Below are positions 1 through 6,928 of a stretch of DNA of 64,000 nucleotides, piece after piece. Under the pieces are notes generated by a model that was given only the letters and a program-made list of their open reading frames with translations, was not told the DNA's origin and did not search any database. Within the stretch, counting starts at the first letter, position 1. Each line of letters starts with the position of its first letter. The stretch covers positions 620,001 through 684,000 of the forward strand of contig NZ_CP041616.1 in the NCBI RefSeq assembly GCF_007197575.1, read 5' to 3'. Made by a program: the position numbers and the translations under genes. Origin of the DNA: Ornithinimicrobium ciconiae (lineage in GTDB: Bacteria; Actinomycetota; Actinomycetes; Actinomycetales; Dermatophilaceae).

Positions 1-1141
1 TCGAGTGAGGAACGGGCGGAGGCAGAGGTGCAGGCGGGCGCGGGGCGCTCACGGCTGGGACGTGCAGAGCCCCGAGGGCGGTCACCTGTTTGCGGTCTCC
101 ACGAGTGCCGATCCGACCGGGCAGCACCTCCTCGAGGCGCCGCTGCAGGAGCGGTGTCATGCTGGATCCACCGGTTAGATAAAGCCGGTGGACCTCCGGC
201 GCGCCGGGTAGGTCACGAAGGAGGTTGAGGACCAGGCCGACGGCGCGGTCGATGTCGACCGCGACCAGTTCCTCGTACTCGTTGCGCGTGACGACACCGA
301 CCCATTCCTGGGTGCCTGCCATCACGCCGATGGTCTCGGATTGGTTCTCGCTCAGGCTCTCCTTGGCCGCTCGAACGTCCTCTCGCAGGGTCAACCTGGC
401 ACGGGTCTGGCGGGGGTGCTCAAGCTCGGCCAGCAGGTCCGGCGGGCCGTCCTGACACATCTGGTTCTGCGCCCAGGTCTCGAGACGGGAGTCGAAATCG
501 TGACCACCGAGCGGGTCGATGCCGTCAGAGTCCACCACCTCGTAGCGGCCGGTGCCCGCCTCGACGACGTAGCGCAGCAGCGCGGCGTCGCTGGTGCCCC
601 CGCCCAGGTCCAGCACGGCCAAGTAGGCGCCCGCAGGCAAGGGGTCGCCCGCGCTGTAATACCAGGCTGTGGCCAGCGGTTCGGACACCAAGCGCAGCCG
701 GTCCGCGGGTATGTCGGCCTGCTCGGCGGCAGCACGCAGCAGGCCGATCCGATGGGCGTGCCACGCCTGGGGGTGAGTGAGCACCACCTCGGTCGGCGGC
801 ACCTGGTCGGCATCGGCGAGGGCGTGCTCGTAGACCTTGCGCAGGATGGCTGCCACCAGTTTCACTGGTTGGATCAGATCACCATCGAGCAGGATCTGCT
901 CCTCTATGAGGCGACGTTTCGGGGTCGGTTCGTACCCAGCGGGATGGATCGCGGCCCCCCGTGTCGCGGCCGAGCCGGTCCTGATGTCGCCGTCCGTGAC
1001 CAGGACGGCCGACGGCATCAGGTGAGAGCTGGCAGACAATCGCAGCGGGTGCACCTGGCCCATGTGTTCGACTGCTGCGGCGGTATTCGTTGTGCCAAAG
1101 TCGATCGCCAGGCGCCAGCCCGTCCTCGCCTGACCCTCCAC
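1..1141 (-). CDS. Hsp70/DnaK-like ATPase, 3' end outside window
   Basis: Partial gene of at least 380 residues read from the right; its C-terminus lies beyond base 1. It starts at GTG 1141, preceded by a strong AAGGAGGAG ribosome site. The N-terminus carries the Hsp70 phosphate-1 loop (LAIDFGTTNTA), the middle has DLGGGTSDA (phosphate-2), and LTGGSSMTPLL is the adenosine motif, so the whole actin-fold nucleotide domain is present. The visible part ends in a Pro/Ala-rich linker, with no sign yet of a canonical substrate-binding domain. The promoter at 1184-1214 matches those of two neighbouring genes. It is probably a specialised chaperone-like ATPase rather than the housekeeping DnaK, because no grpE or dnaJ is adjacent. 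Confidence 0.88.
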   Translation of the reverse strand, partial: MEGQARTGWRLAIDFGTTNTAAAVEHMGQVHPLRLSASSHLMPSAVLVTDGDIRTGSAATRGAAIHPAGYEPTPKRRLIEEQILLDGDLIQPVKLVAAILRKVYEHALADADQVPPTEVVLTHPQAWHAHRIGLLRAAAEQADIPADRLRLVSEPLATAWYYSAGDPLPAGAYLAVLDLGGGTSDAALLRYVVEAGTGRYEVVDSDGIDPLGGHDFDSRLETWAQNQMCQDGPPDLLAELEHPRQTRARLTLREDVRAAKESLSENQSETIGVMAGTQEWVGVVTRNEYEELVAVDIDRAVGLVLNLLRDLPGAPEVHRLYLTGGSSMTPLLQRRLEEVLPGRIGTRGDRKQVTALGALHVPAVSAPRPPAPLPPPVPHS

Positions 1142-1183
1142 GGACTCCTCCTTGACTCCTTGACTCCCGTCGATGACCTGAGC

Positions 1184-1214
1184 CTTAGAGGCTGGGTGCG
1201 GCTCCGATGTTCCC
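1184..1214 (-). promoter_or_regulatory. ECF-type promoter of the Hsp70-like gene
   Basis: Read on the minus strand: GGGAACATC (1206-1214), a 15-nt spacer, then CTCTAAG (1184-1190), 43 nt upstream of the GTG start at 1141. The GGAAC-type -35 element is typical of ECF sigma factors. The same two boxes with the same spacing recur at 2553-2583. Confidence 0.72.
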
Positions 1215-1237
1215 GCAGACGAGGACCCCGACGGGTC

Positions 1238-2509
1238 TCATCCGTTGTTGGGCCGGCTCATCAGGCGGCCGGCGACCAGCGCCACGGGGATCAGGATCCA
1301 TGGGTGCTGCACCGCCCAGGCGGTGGTCTGCTCAAGGAAGGTGTCATCATCGGTCCCCAGTTCGGACAGGTCCGGATTCCGGATGGAGTCCAGGATCTCC
1401 TCGGTGTCGATGGGGGTGGGCTGCACCAGGTCGCCCAGCTCCTCGGACGTGACCGGTGCGGGCTGCGGCACGCTGTCCGTGGGCTCGACCACCTCCATCG
1501 CATCGTGGGGTGCTGAGCTGGGATCAGCGGTGACGTTGCTGGCGGGTTGTTCGACGAGTATCCAGGAGTGGTCGGAGTCCGCCCAGGCGTTCTCGAAGAG
1601 CCCCAGCGGGTACTCAGCCAGGTTCCCGCCAGGGGTGCCGGGATCGGACAGCAGGACGGTGCCCCGCTCGTGGTCGATGCCGGTGACGACAAGGGCATGG
1701 TCTGCTGCGTGGTCCTCCTGGGCTTCCCCGGTCCACAGTTCACCGCTGTCGACGGCCACGATGATGCTGTAGCCGGCGTCGAGCTGAGCCTCGAGTGAGG
1801 CCAGGTCACCGAAGCCCGACACGGCGGGGACGCCGACCTCGTGGAGGATGGCCACCCCACTGTCCAGGGTCAGGCCCGGGACGCCGTCAGGGCCGACGAC
1901 GAAGGCGCCGAGCTCGTTCGCTATGTCGACGAAGGCCTGCTCGTCGGTGAAGTCCATCCCGGTGTATTCCGAGACGACCTGGGCGATGCTGGCTGGTAGA
2001 CAGAAGCCATTGGCCGCCTGCTCAAACCAGTGCTGCGCGTCCCCCATCGGATCGCCGACCAGGCGACCGTCCTGCACCCACTGCTGCTCTCCGCCGCCCT
2101 CCGGGACAAGGTCTACCTCACCATCGGTCTGCCCAAAGGTGGTGTCCAGAAGCGCCACCAACTCCGGCTCGCTGGCGAGGACCTCGTCAGCGGACAGCCA
2201 CAGGTCCGACTCCACACCGGTGGGATCGCTCAGCAGGTAGCCGCCGTCGACCTCGCTCACGATCAGGTCAGCGACCCCGTCCCCGTCCAGGTCAATCCAT
2301 GCGGTGTCTGCTTCGGCGTCCCCGTCGGTGTCCTCGACGAGGACCGCGACGTCCCCGAGGGTGTACCAGGCACTCTCCAACCCGCTGTCCGGTTCCACCG
2401 CTGTGGCGTCCGGTCCCGAGCCGTCCATGACGAGCGTGGCCGGCTCGATCGGCGGACCAGGTGCAACGTCCGCCGCATCGAAGGTCGGATCTGCGTCGAA
2501 GCTTTCCAT
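1238..2509 (-). CDS. C39-like papain-fold peptidase with C-terminal anchor
   Basis: A 423-residue protein. Residues 1-140 are acidic and contain Asp-rich segments (DTDGDAEAD near 60-68, DLDGDGVAD near 73-81) like calcium-binding loops. The C39-like peptidase domain follows: candidate catalytic Cys170 in NGFCLPAS, His271 in DHALVVTGID and Asp289 in LLSDPG. The C-terminus ends in a short hydrophobic segment (about 402-414) followed by a basic, Asn-rich tail; no signal peptide is visible, so a tail-anchored cytosolic orientation is possible. It is divergent from the GTPase gene and has its own ECF-type promoter. The family assignment is firm at fold level; the substrate, and even proteolytic activity, is unknown. 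Confidence 0.8.
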   Translation of the reverse strand: MESFDADPTFDAADVAPGPPIEPATLVMDGSGPDATAVEPDSGLESAWYTLGDVAVLVEDTDGDAEADTAWIDLDGDGVADLIVSEVDGGYLLSDPTGVESDLWLSADEVLASEPELVALLDTTFGQTDGEVDLVPEGGGEQQWVQDGRLVGDPMGDAQHWFEQAANGFCLPASIAQVVSEYTGMDFTDEQAFVDIANELGAFVVGPDGVPGLTLDSGVAILHEVGVPAVSGFGDLASLEAQLDAGYSIIVAVDSGELWTGEAQEDHAADHALVVTGIDHERGTVLLSDPGTPGGNLAEYPLGLFENAWADSDHSWILVEQPASNVTADPSSAPHDAMEVVEPTDSVPQPAPVTSEELGDLVQPTPIDTEEILDSIRNPDLSELGTDDDTFLEQTTAWAVQHPWILIPVALVAGRLMSRPNNG

Positions 2510-2552
2510 GGTGCTCTCCTCTGTCGGGGCCAGCGCCCTCGGATCGTGACTG

Positions 2553-2583
2553 CTTAGAGCCGGAGCGGTGCCTTGATGTTCCC
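2553..2583 (-). promoter_or_regulatory. ECF-type promoter of the C39-like gene
   Basis: On the minus strand GGGAACATC (2575-2583), a 15-nt spacer and CTCTAAG (2553-2559), 44 nt before the ATG at 2509. Both boxes are identical to those at 1184-1214, while the spacers differ, which argues for selection on the boxes. Confidence 0.75.
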
Positions 2584-2605
2584 GCGGAGGGGATTGCTCG
2601 TGCTA

Positions 2606-2636
2606 GGGAACATCCGTAGGCTGCATCGACTCAAAC
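2606..2636 (+). promoter_or_regulatory. ECF-type promoter of the first dynamin-like GTPase
   Basis: GGGAACATC (2606-2614), a 15-nt spacer, then CTCAAAC (2630-2636), 49 nt before the GTG start at 2686. It is divergent from the promoter at 2553-2583, and the two -35 boxes form an inverted pair 22 nt apart. Spacing matches the other two promoters exactly; the -10 element differs by T to A at its fourth base. Confidence 0.7.
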
Positions 2637-2685
2637 AGCATGAGTCTGAACGCCCACCCCAGCAGTGCGTGGTGAAGGAGCCGAG

Positions 2686-4113
2686 GTGTCCCGTCTGCCC
2701 AACACCGGGGGAGTGGAAGCTGCTGCCGATGAGTTGCTGCTCAGGCTCAGCCGCACGGCGGGCCCAGGGGTCAAGGCCATTCTCGACGGGCACCGCGCGA
2801 GGCTGGCAGAGCCGCCCTTGGTCTTGATCGCCGGCCGGGTCAGTGCGGGCAAGTCCACGCTGGTGAATGCCCTCATCGGCGCCCGAGTCGCGCCCACTGC
2901 GGCCCGTGAGACCACCGCCGTCCTGACGACCTACCGGTTCGGGGCACCGGCGCGGGCCGAGGCGACGATGAAAGACGGGTCGAGCCAGCGGGTGACCATG
3001 GGGCACGACGGGCCGGACCTCGCCGCCCTGGGTGCAGACGACGTGGCCCACTTGACTGTCCACGTCCAGGAAGCCGCGCTGCGCAGATTCTCCATCCTGG
3101 ACACGCCAGGCCTGGGCTCAGCCATGACGGGCAATTCGGAGCACACCGAGCTCGCGCTGACAACGGCTGCCACGCACGGGGTTCGGCCGGATGTGGTGCT
3201 CTACGTCGTGCGCGACATGTTCCGTGCGGACGATGTGGCCTTCCTCGAGCGGTTCGCCCAGGCTTGGACCTCCGTCGCCGACCTCCCGGCGCAGTCTGGG
3301 GTGCTGGCTGTGCTCTCACACGCGGACAACTACGGGGCCGGTCCCTGGGGGGCTGTGGACCCGATGCAGGAGGCGCAGCGAGCAGCGGCTGAACTGCCCG
3401 ACACCCATGGCGTCCTGGCGGGTGCGGTGGCCGTCTCCGGGTTGCTCGCGGAGACCGTCCGCACCGGGCTGCTGCGGGAGCGGGACATCAGGGCGCTGCG
3501 GCTGCTGCGTGACGTGGATGATGACGATCTGCAGTATGCCGGATTGCTGGGGCCCGTGCCCGACGTGCCTCAGGAGGGTCTCGACCGGCTCACGGCGCTG
3601 CTGGGCGCCTACGGTGTGCGCCACGGTAGGCAACACGCGGATTCCTCCCCCGGCCTGCTGGACTGGGTGGAGGAGCTCAGCGGGATGCGGCCTCTCGAGC
3701 GGTTGCTTGAGGACGTCCTGGGCGCGTCCGGCGGTCTGGCCCGGGTCGACTCCATCCTCGGTGAGGTGACCACAATGGCGAGGCGAGAACGCTGGGGAGG
3801 GGAGCTGGAGAGTGCTCTCGAGGAGGCCCTTGCCTCACCCGAGTTTCACCGGCTCGACCAGTGGCGTGCCCTGGCGGAACTACGCAGGGCCTCTCCCGGT
3901 CACGAGCTCATCCCGGTCCTGGAGGCCCTCCAGCGGCAACCGGACAGGGTGCCGTCCCGTCTGGCTGGGGTCGGTGACACCGAGCCGCTCGCCCTGGCCG
4001 GCAGGTTCCAGGCCCTGGCCGGCACGGCGGGGACCGGTGCGGAGGCCCAGGCTGCACGGGTGCTGTCCCGGTCGATGATCCTGCTTGCGACGCATGGAGC
4101 ACAGTGGAGGTAA
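2686..4113 (+). CDS. dynamin-like GTPase (IniC-like)
   Basis: A 475-residue GTPase. GTG 2686 is preferred over GTG 2665 because GAAGGAG lies 5 nt upstream of it. G1 is GRVSAGKST (about 51-59), G3 is DTPG (about 139-142) and the G4 region reads LSHAD (about 211-215) in place of NKxD. The remaining ~250 residues are mainly helical and Leu/Arg-rich, as in bacterial dynamin-like proteins. Its size and pairing with a larger GTPase at 5121 resemble mycobacterial IniC and IniA, which are membrane-remodelling proteins. It is convergent with the sigma factor gene, and its promoter is shared in type with the Hsp70-like and C39 genes. Confidence 0.8.
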   Translation: MSRLPNTGGVEAAADELLLRLSRTAGPGVKAILDGHRARLAEPPLVLIAGRVSAGKSTLVNALIGARVAPTAARETTAVLTTYRFGAPARAEATMKDGSSQRVTMGHDGPDLAALGADDVAHLTVHVQEAALRRFSILDTPGLGSAMTGNSEHTELALTTAATHGVRPDVVLYVVRDMFRADDVAFLERFAQAWTSVADLPAQSGVLAVLSHADNYGAGPWGAVDPMQEAQRAAAELPDTHGVLAGAVAVSGLLAETVRTGLLRERDIRALRLLRDVDDDDLQYAGLLGPVPDVPQEGLDRLTALLGAYGVRHGRQHADSSPGLLDWVEELSGMRPLERLLEDVLGASGGLARVDSILGEVTTMARRERWGGELESALEEALASPEFHRLDQWRALAELRRASPGHELIPVLEALQRQPDRVPSRLAGVGDTEPLALAGRFQALAGTAGTGAEAQAARVLSRSMILLATHGAQWR

Positions 4114-4139
4114 GGAGCGCAGTGATGGTGGGAAGACGC

Positions 4140-4673
4140 TTACTCGTCCAGTCCGCGGATCGCGGCGTGGAGGGCCTGCCGCGCCCGGCTCAGGCGACTC
4201 TTGACGGTCTGGATCCCGACACCCTGATAGGTGGCGATGTCGGCATACGTGAAGTCGCAGAGTTCGAACAGCACGATGGCGACCCGGAAGTTCTCAGGCA
4301 ACCGGCGCAGCGCCAGCTGGATCAGGTCGGCGTCGGCCAGCGCCTGGGTGAACTCGGGCTTGACGACCTGATCGTCCGTGATATCACTGGGGATGTCCCG
4401 GCGCTTGCGGGACTGGTGCACGGCTGCGTTGGAGGCGACACGATAGAGCCAGGTGCTAAACCGGCTGTGGCCGCGAAACGAGCCGATGCCCCGCCACGCC
4501 GCAAGCAGGGTTTCCTGCAGGGCGTCCTCCGCGTCGTTCTGGTTGCCCGTCACACGGAGACAGACGGCCCAGATCAGGGTCCTGTGCTCGCTGACCAGGG
4601 CCTCGAAGGCCGCGTGATCACCACGACTGGCGGCTACCACGAGTTCCTGCTCGGTCGCTGCGCGCACGTCCAT
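4140..4673 (-). CDS. ECF-type RNA polymerase sigma factor
   Basis: A 177-residue sigma factor starting at ATG 4673. Region 2 spans about residues 20-95 (core helix with DAEDALQETLLAAWRG and the FSTWLYRVASNAA segment), and region 4 about 115-170, ending in a helix-turn-helix (YADIATYQGVGIQTVKSRLSRAR). There is no anti-sigma gene next to it: the neighbours are the two GTPase genes. Its location inside a locus with three matching ECF-type promoters makes it the obvious candidate to read them, though this is inference. Its own upstream region has a housekeeping-like promoter rather than the shared motif. Confidence 0.9.
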   Translation of the reverse strand: MDVRAATEQELVVAASRGDHAAFEALVSEHRTLIWAVCLRVTGNQNDAEDALQETLLAAWRGIGSFRGHSRFSTWLYRVASNAAVHQSRKRRDIPSDITDDQVVKPEFTQALADADLIQLALRRLPENFRVAIVLFELCDFTYADIATYQGVGIQTVKSRLSRARQALHAAIRGLDE

Positions 4674-4733
4674 CACGGTGGCCCCTTCACGGGAGTGGGG
4701 CTCGGACCCCGGAGGCCTAACGACTGCACCCGG

Positions 4734-4763
4734 AGCATAGCCAGCCGCCGCTCCCGCTGTAAA
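4734..4763 (-). promoter_or_regulatory. possible housekeeping promoter of the ECF gene
   Basis: Minus strand TTTACA (4758-4763), an 18-nt spacer and TATGCT (4734-4739), 61 nt before ATG 4673. It resembles a vegetative promoter and lacks the GGGAAC box seen at the other genes of the locus. Confidence 0.4.
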
Positions 4764-4834
4764 GGGATGAGCGGCGGGAAGACGGGCGAGGGCGCGCACT
4801 GCCCTGCAGGTCCGCGATCGGTGGCGTGGCGCTG

Positions 4835-5140
4835 ATGTCATCGCACGACGTGAACCTGGGCGACTGGCTGGCGACCCCAGAGGGTCCGCCCGAGCGCATC
4901 TGGCAGGCCGCCCTGCGCTTGACCGCGCCGGAGGAGGACCACGCCCACGACCACGCGGACGAGGTCGCCCATGACCACCCGGACGAGGTCGCCCACGACC
5001 AGAGCCTCGATGAGGCGGTCGGGGACTGTGCTGTTGAGGACGGTGACCTCGGCCTTGCCGACGCCGAACCTCACATCGCGGACGCAGGAGCCCCGATGCC
5101 CTACGACGGGGAGGACTTCGATGGCGACCCTTTCTCCTGA
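4835..5140 (+). CDS. small acidic protein with His/Asp repeats
   Basis: A 101-residue protein of unknown function whose 3' end overlaps the start of the large GTPase by 20 nt. The N-terminus (VNLGDWLATPEGPPERIWQA) looks like a folded helical segment; residues about 33-56 contain a duplicated HADEVAHDH/HPDEVAHDQ element; the rest is strongly acidic. The repeat could bind metal or simply be a flexible charged linker. ATG 4835 is the best-placed start; GTG 4826 is also in frame. The tight overlap suggests co-expression with the GTPase. In gene order it occupies a place like that of iniB beside the ini GTPases, but I see no sequence similarity to IniB. Confidence 0.6.
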   Translation: MSSHDVNLGDWLATPEGPPERIWQAALRLTAPEEDHAHDHADEVAHDHPDEVAHDQSLDEAVGDCAVEDGDLGLADAEPHIADAGAPMPYDGEDFDGDPFS

Positions 5141-6884
5141 GCACCTGACGGCCAGGCGTGTCGGACACGCCGCCTGCACTGCCGCCTGGTCACTGCTCAG
5201 GACGCACGACCAGCCAGTTGTCGCCGAGCAGGCGCAGGCCATCGCAGCAGGTCGACCGCACGCGCCGTCGGTTCTTTTCCTGGGGGAGCCGGGCAAGGGC
5301 AAGAGCACGCTGGTGCACTTGCTGTCCCCGCACGAGACCACTGCGTCGATGGAGGAGCGGTTGGTCAACCGCTACCGGCGCGTGATCCCGCCGCGCACCG
5401 GGAGCGCTCCTCTCCGGTGGCTGGGGGCCGAGGGCTCGGCGTCTGACACCTTCCACGAGGGGGCCGTGGGCGTGGAGGTGGAGTGGTCCTCCTGTGCCCT
5501 CGGCGACGATGTCGTCCTCCTAGACACCCCCTGTGAGGGTGGCATCGACGGACCCCAGGCCACGGTGAGCCGCATGTTGGTGCGGGCTGCCTCGGTCGGC
5601 GTCTTCGTCACAGACGCCGGAGCTCCCCTCCTGCAACCGGAGGTTGACTATCTGCGGGCCTACCTGCGCCCAGTCGACGCACTGGTTGTTGTTGTCACGA
5701 AGATCGACACCTTTCCGGACTCCTGGTCCGAGGTCGTCGAGACCAACACTCAGGTGCTGCGGGACCATCTCCGCAGCGGGATCCCGGTGGTGGGCGTCTC
5801 CACCACGATGGCCGCCCATGCCTACCGGCAGGACGACGAGGCCCGCCGCGAACTGCTGCTCCACAGGTCCGGGTGGACCGAGCTTCTCAGCGTCGTGTCC
5901 CACGAGCTGCGTCGGCATGCTGAGCTGCCGATGGCCAATGCCTTGCGGATGACCGAGGCGGGGCTGAAGGACCTGCGTTCGCACCTGGGGCAGCGGCTGG
6001 CGGTCACCCACGCCTCGGACCAGGATCTGGCAGAGGCCATGGCAGTGACAGAAGCCGAGGTCAACAGGCTCAAGGAGCGCCAGCAGGAGTGGACGTTGCA
6101 CTTCGACCGGGACATCGCCCTCGTCCGCGCGGCCCTCAGCAAGAACTCCGCCACCCGCTTGGAGGAGTGGCGAACCACGCGCCGGGCCGCTGTTCGTGAC
6201 ATCAAGAGGCTCTCCGGGGAGGCTCAGATCAGCGCCCTGGAGGAGGAGATCCAGCAGGAGCTCAACGCCATGCGCGCCCTGATCTTCTCCGAGGCGCTGG
6301 ACCAGCTGAGAGCGGTGCTCCGGGCGCAGGTCGGAGAGGCCCTGCAGGACGATCTGATCGACCAGTTCGGGGCGGAGCACGCGCCCGTCAACCGAGCGCT
6401 CGCGAGGGTGCTGCGCGATCCGCTCGATGTCAGTTCGGGACTGACCGGGTTCTTCGGTGCCAACCTGTCCTACAGCCTGGCCACATCTCTGCTGCACCTG
6501 TCCAACCCGGTTGGCCTGGCGCTCGCAGCCGCTGGCGGGATCGGGTACTTCGTGGCGCTGCGCACTGGCCAGCACGGCAAGAAGACGTTGAGCCAGATGG
6601 ACTACGAGCTCGCCCGTCTCGCCAAGGAGGAGCGGGAGGCCCTGGTGGGCCAGTGGGATCAACTGATCATTCAGTTGAAACCCGAGATCGTGCCCGCCTA
6701 CCGCAAGTTGCTAGGCCAGAAGATCCAGGAGAAGGGCGCCCTCTTGACCGAGCAGCGCAAACAACGCGGTGCCTCCATCAGTGAGGCCGAGAGATCACGC
6801 AAGGCCATCGAGGCAGCGATCCAGAGCGTGGATGACAGCCTCGTCGAACTCGAGAAGGCCCTGGGACTCCTGCGCGCGTTGTGA
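5121..6884 (+). CDS. dynamin-like GTPase with membrane segment (IniA-like)
   Basis: A 587-residue dynamin-like protein. ATG 5121 is chosen because GGGGAGG lies 7 nt upstream and the residues before it are a shadow of the small gene. G1 is GEPGKGKST (55-63), G3 LLDTP (about 133-137) and G4 VTKID (about 192-196). A long helical, charged middle (about 285-420) precedes a hydrophobic hairpin-like segment (about 443-480, with NPVGLALAAAGGIGYFVAL), then a coiled-coil tail. This order is that of bacterial dynamin-like proteins that insert a paddle into membranes. It is the larger partner of the GTPase at 2686, recalling the IniA/IniC pair. Confidence 0.85.
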   Translation: MATLSPEHLTARRVGHAACTAAWSLLRTHDQPVVAEQAQAIAAGRPHAPSVLFLGEPGKGKSTLVHLLSPHETTASMEERLVNRYRRVIPPRTGSAPLRWLGAEGSASDTFHEGAVGVEVEWSSCALGDDVVLLDTPCEGGIDGPQATVSRMLVRAASVGVFVTDAGAPLLQPEVDYLRAYLRPVDALVVVVTKIDTFPDSWSEVVETNTQVLRDHLRSGIPVVGVSTTMAAHAYRQDDEARRELLLHRSGWTELLSVVSHELRRHAELPMANALRMTEAGLKDLRSHLGQRLAVTHASDQDLAEAMAVTEAEVNRLKERQQEWTLHFDRDIALVRAALSKNSATRLEEWRTTRRAAVRDIKRLSGEAQISALEEEIQQELNAMRALIFSEALDQLRAVLRAQVGEALQDDLIDQFGAEHAPVNRALARVLRDPLDVSSGLTGFFGANLSYSLATSLLHLSNPVGLALAAAGGIGYFVALRTGQHGKKTLSQMDYELARLAKEEREALVGQWDQLIIQLKPEIVPAYRKLLGQKIQEKGALLTEQRKQRGASISEAERSRKAIEAAIQSVDDSLVELEKALGLLRAL

Positions 6885-6928
6885 CGCTGCTCGCGGATCT
6901 GCTCGCAGCATGGTGTGGGGCCCCCGGT

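Noticed and set aside
4776..4806. GGGAAG box as a fourth copy of the ECF promoter
   Set aside because: The -35-like box differs (GGGAAGACG) and the region 15 nt later is TGCCCTG, not CTC(T/A)AA.
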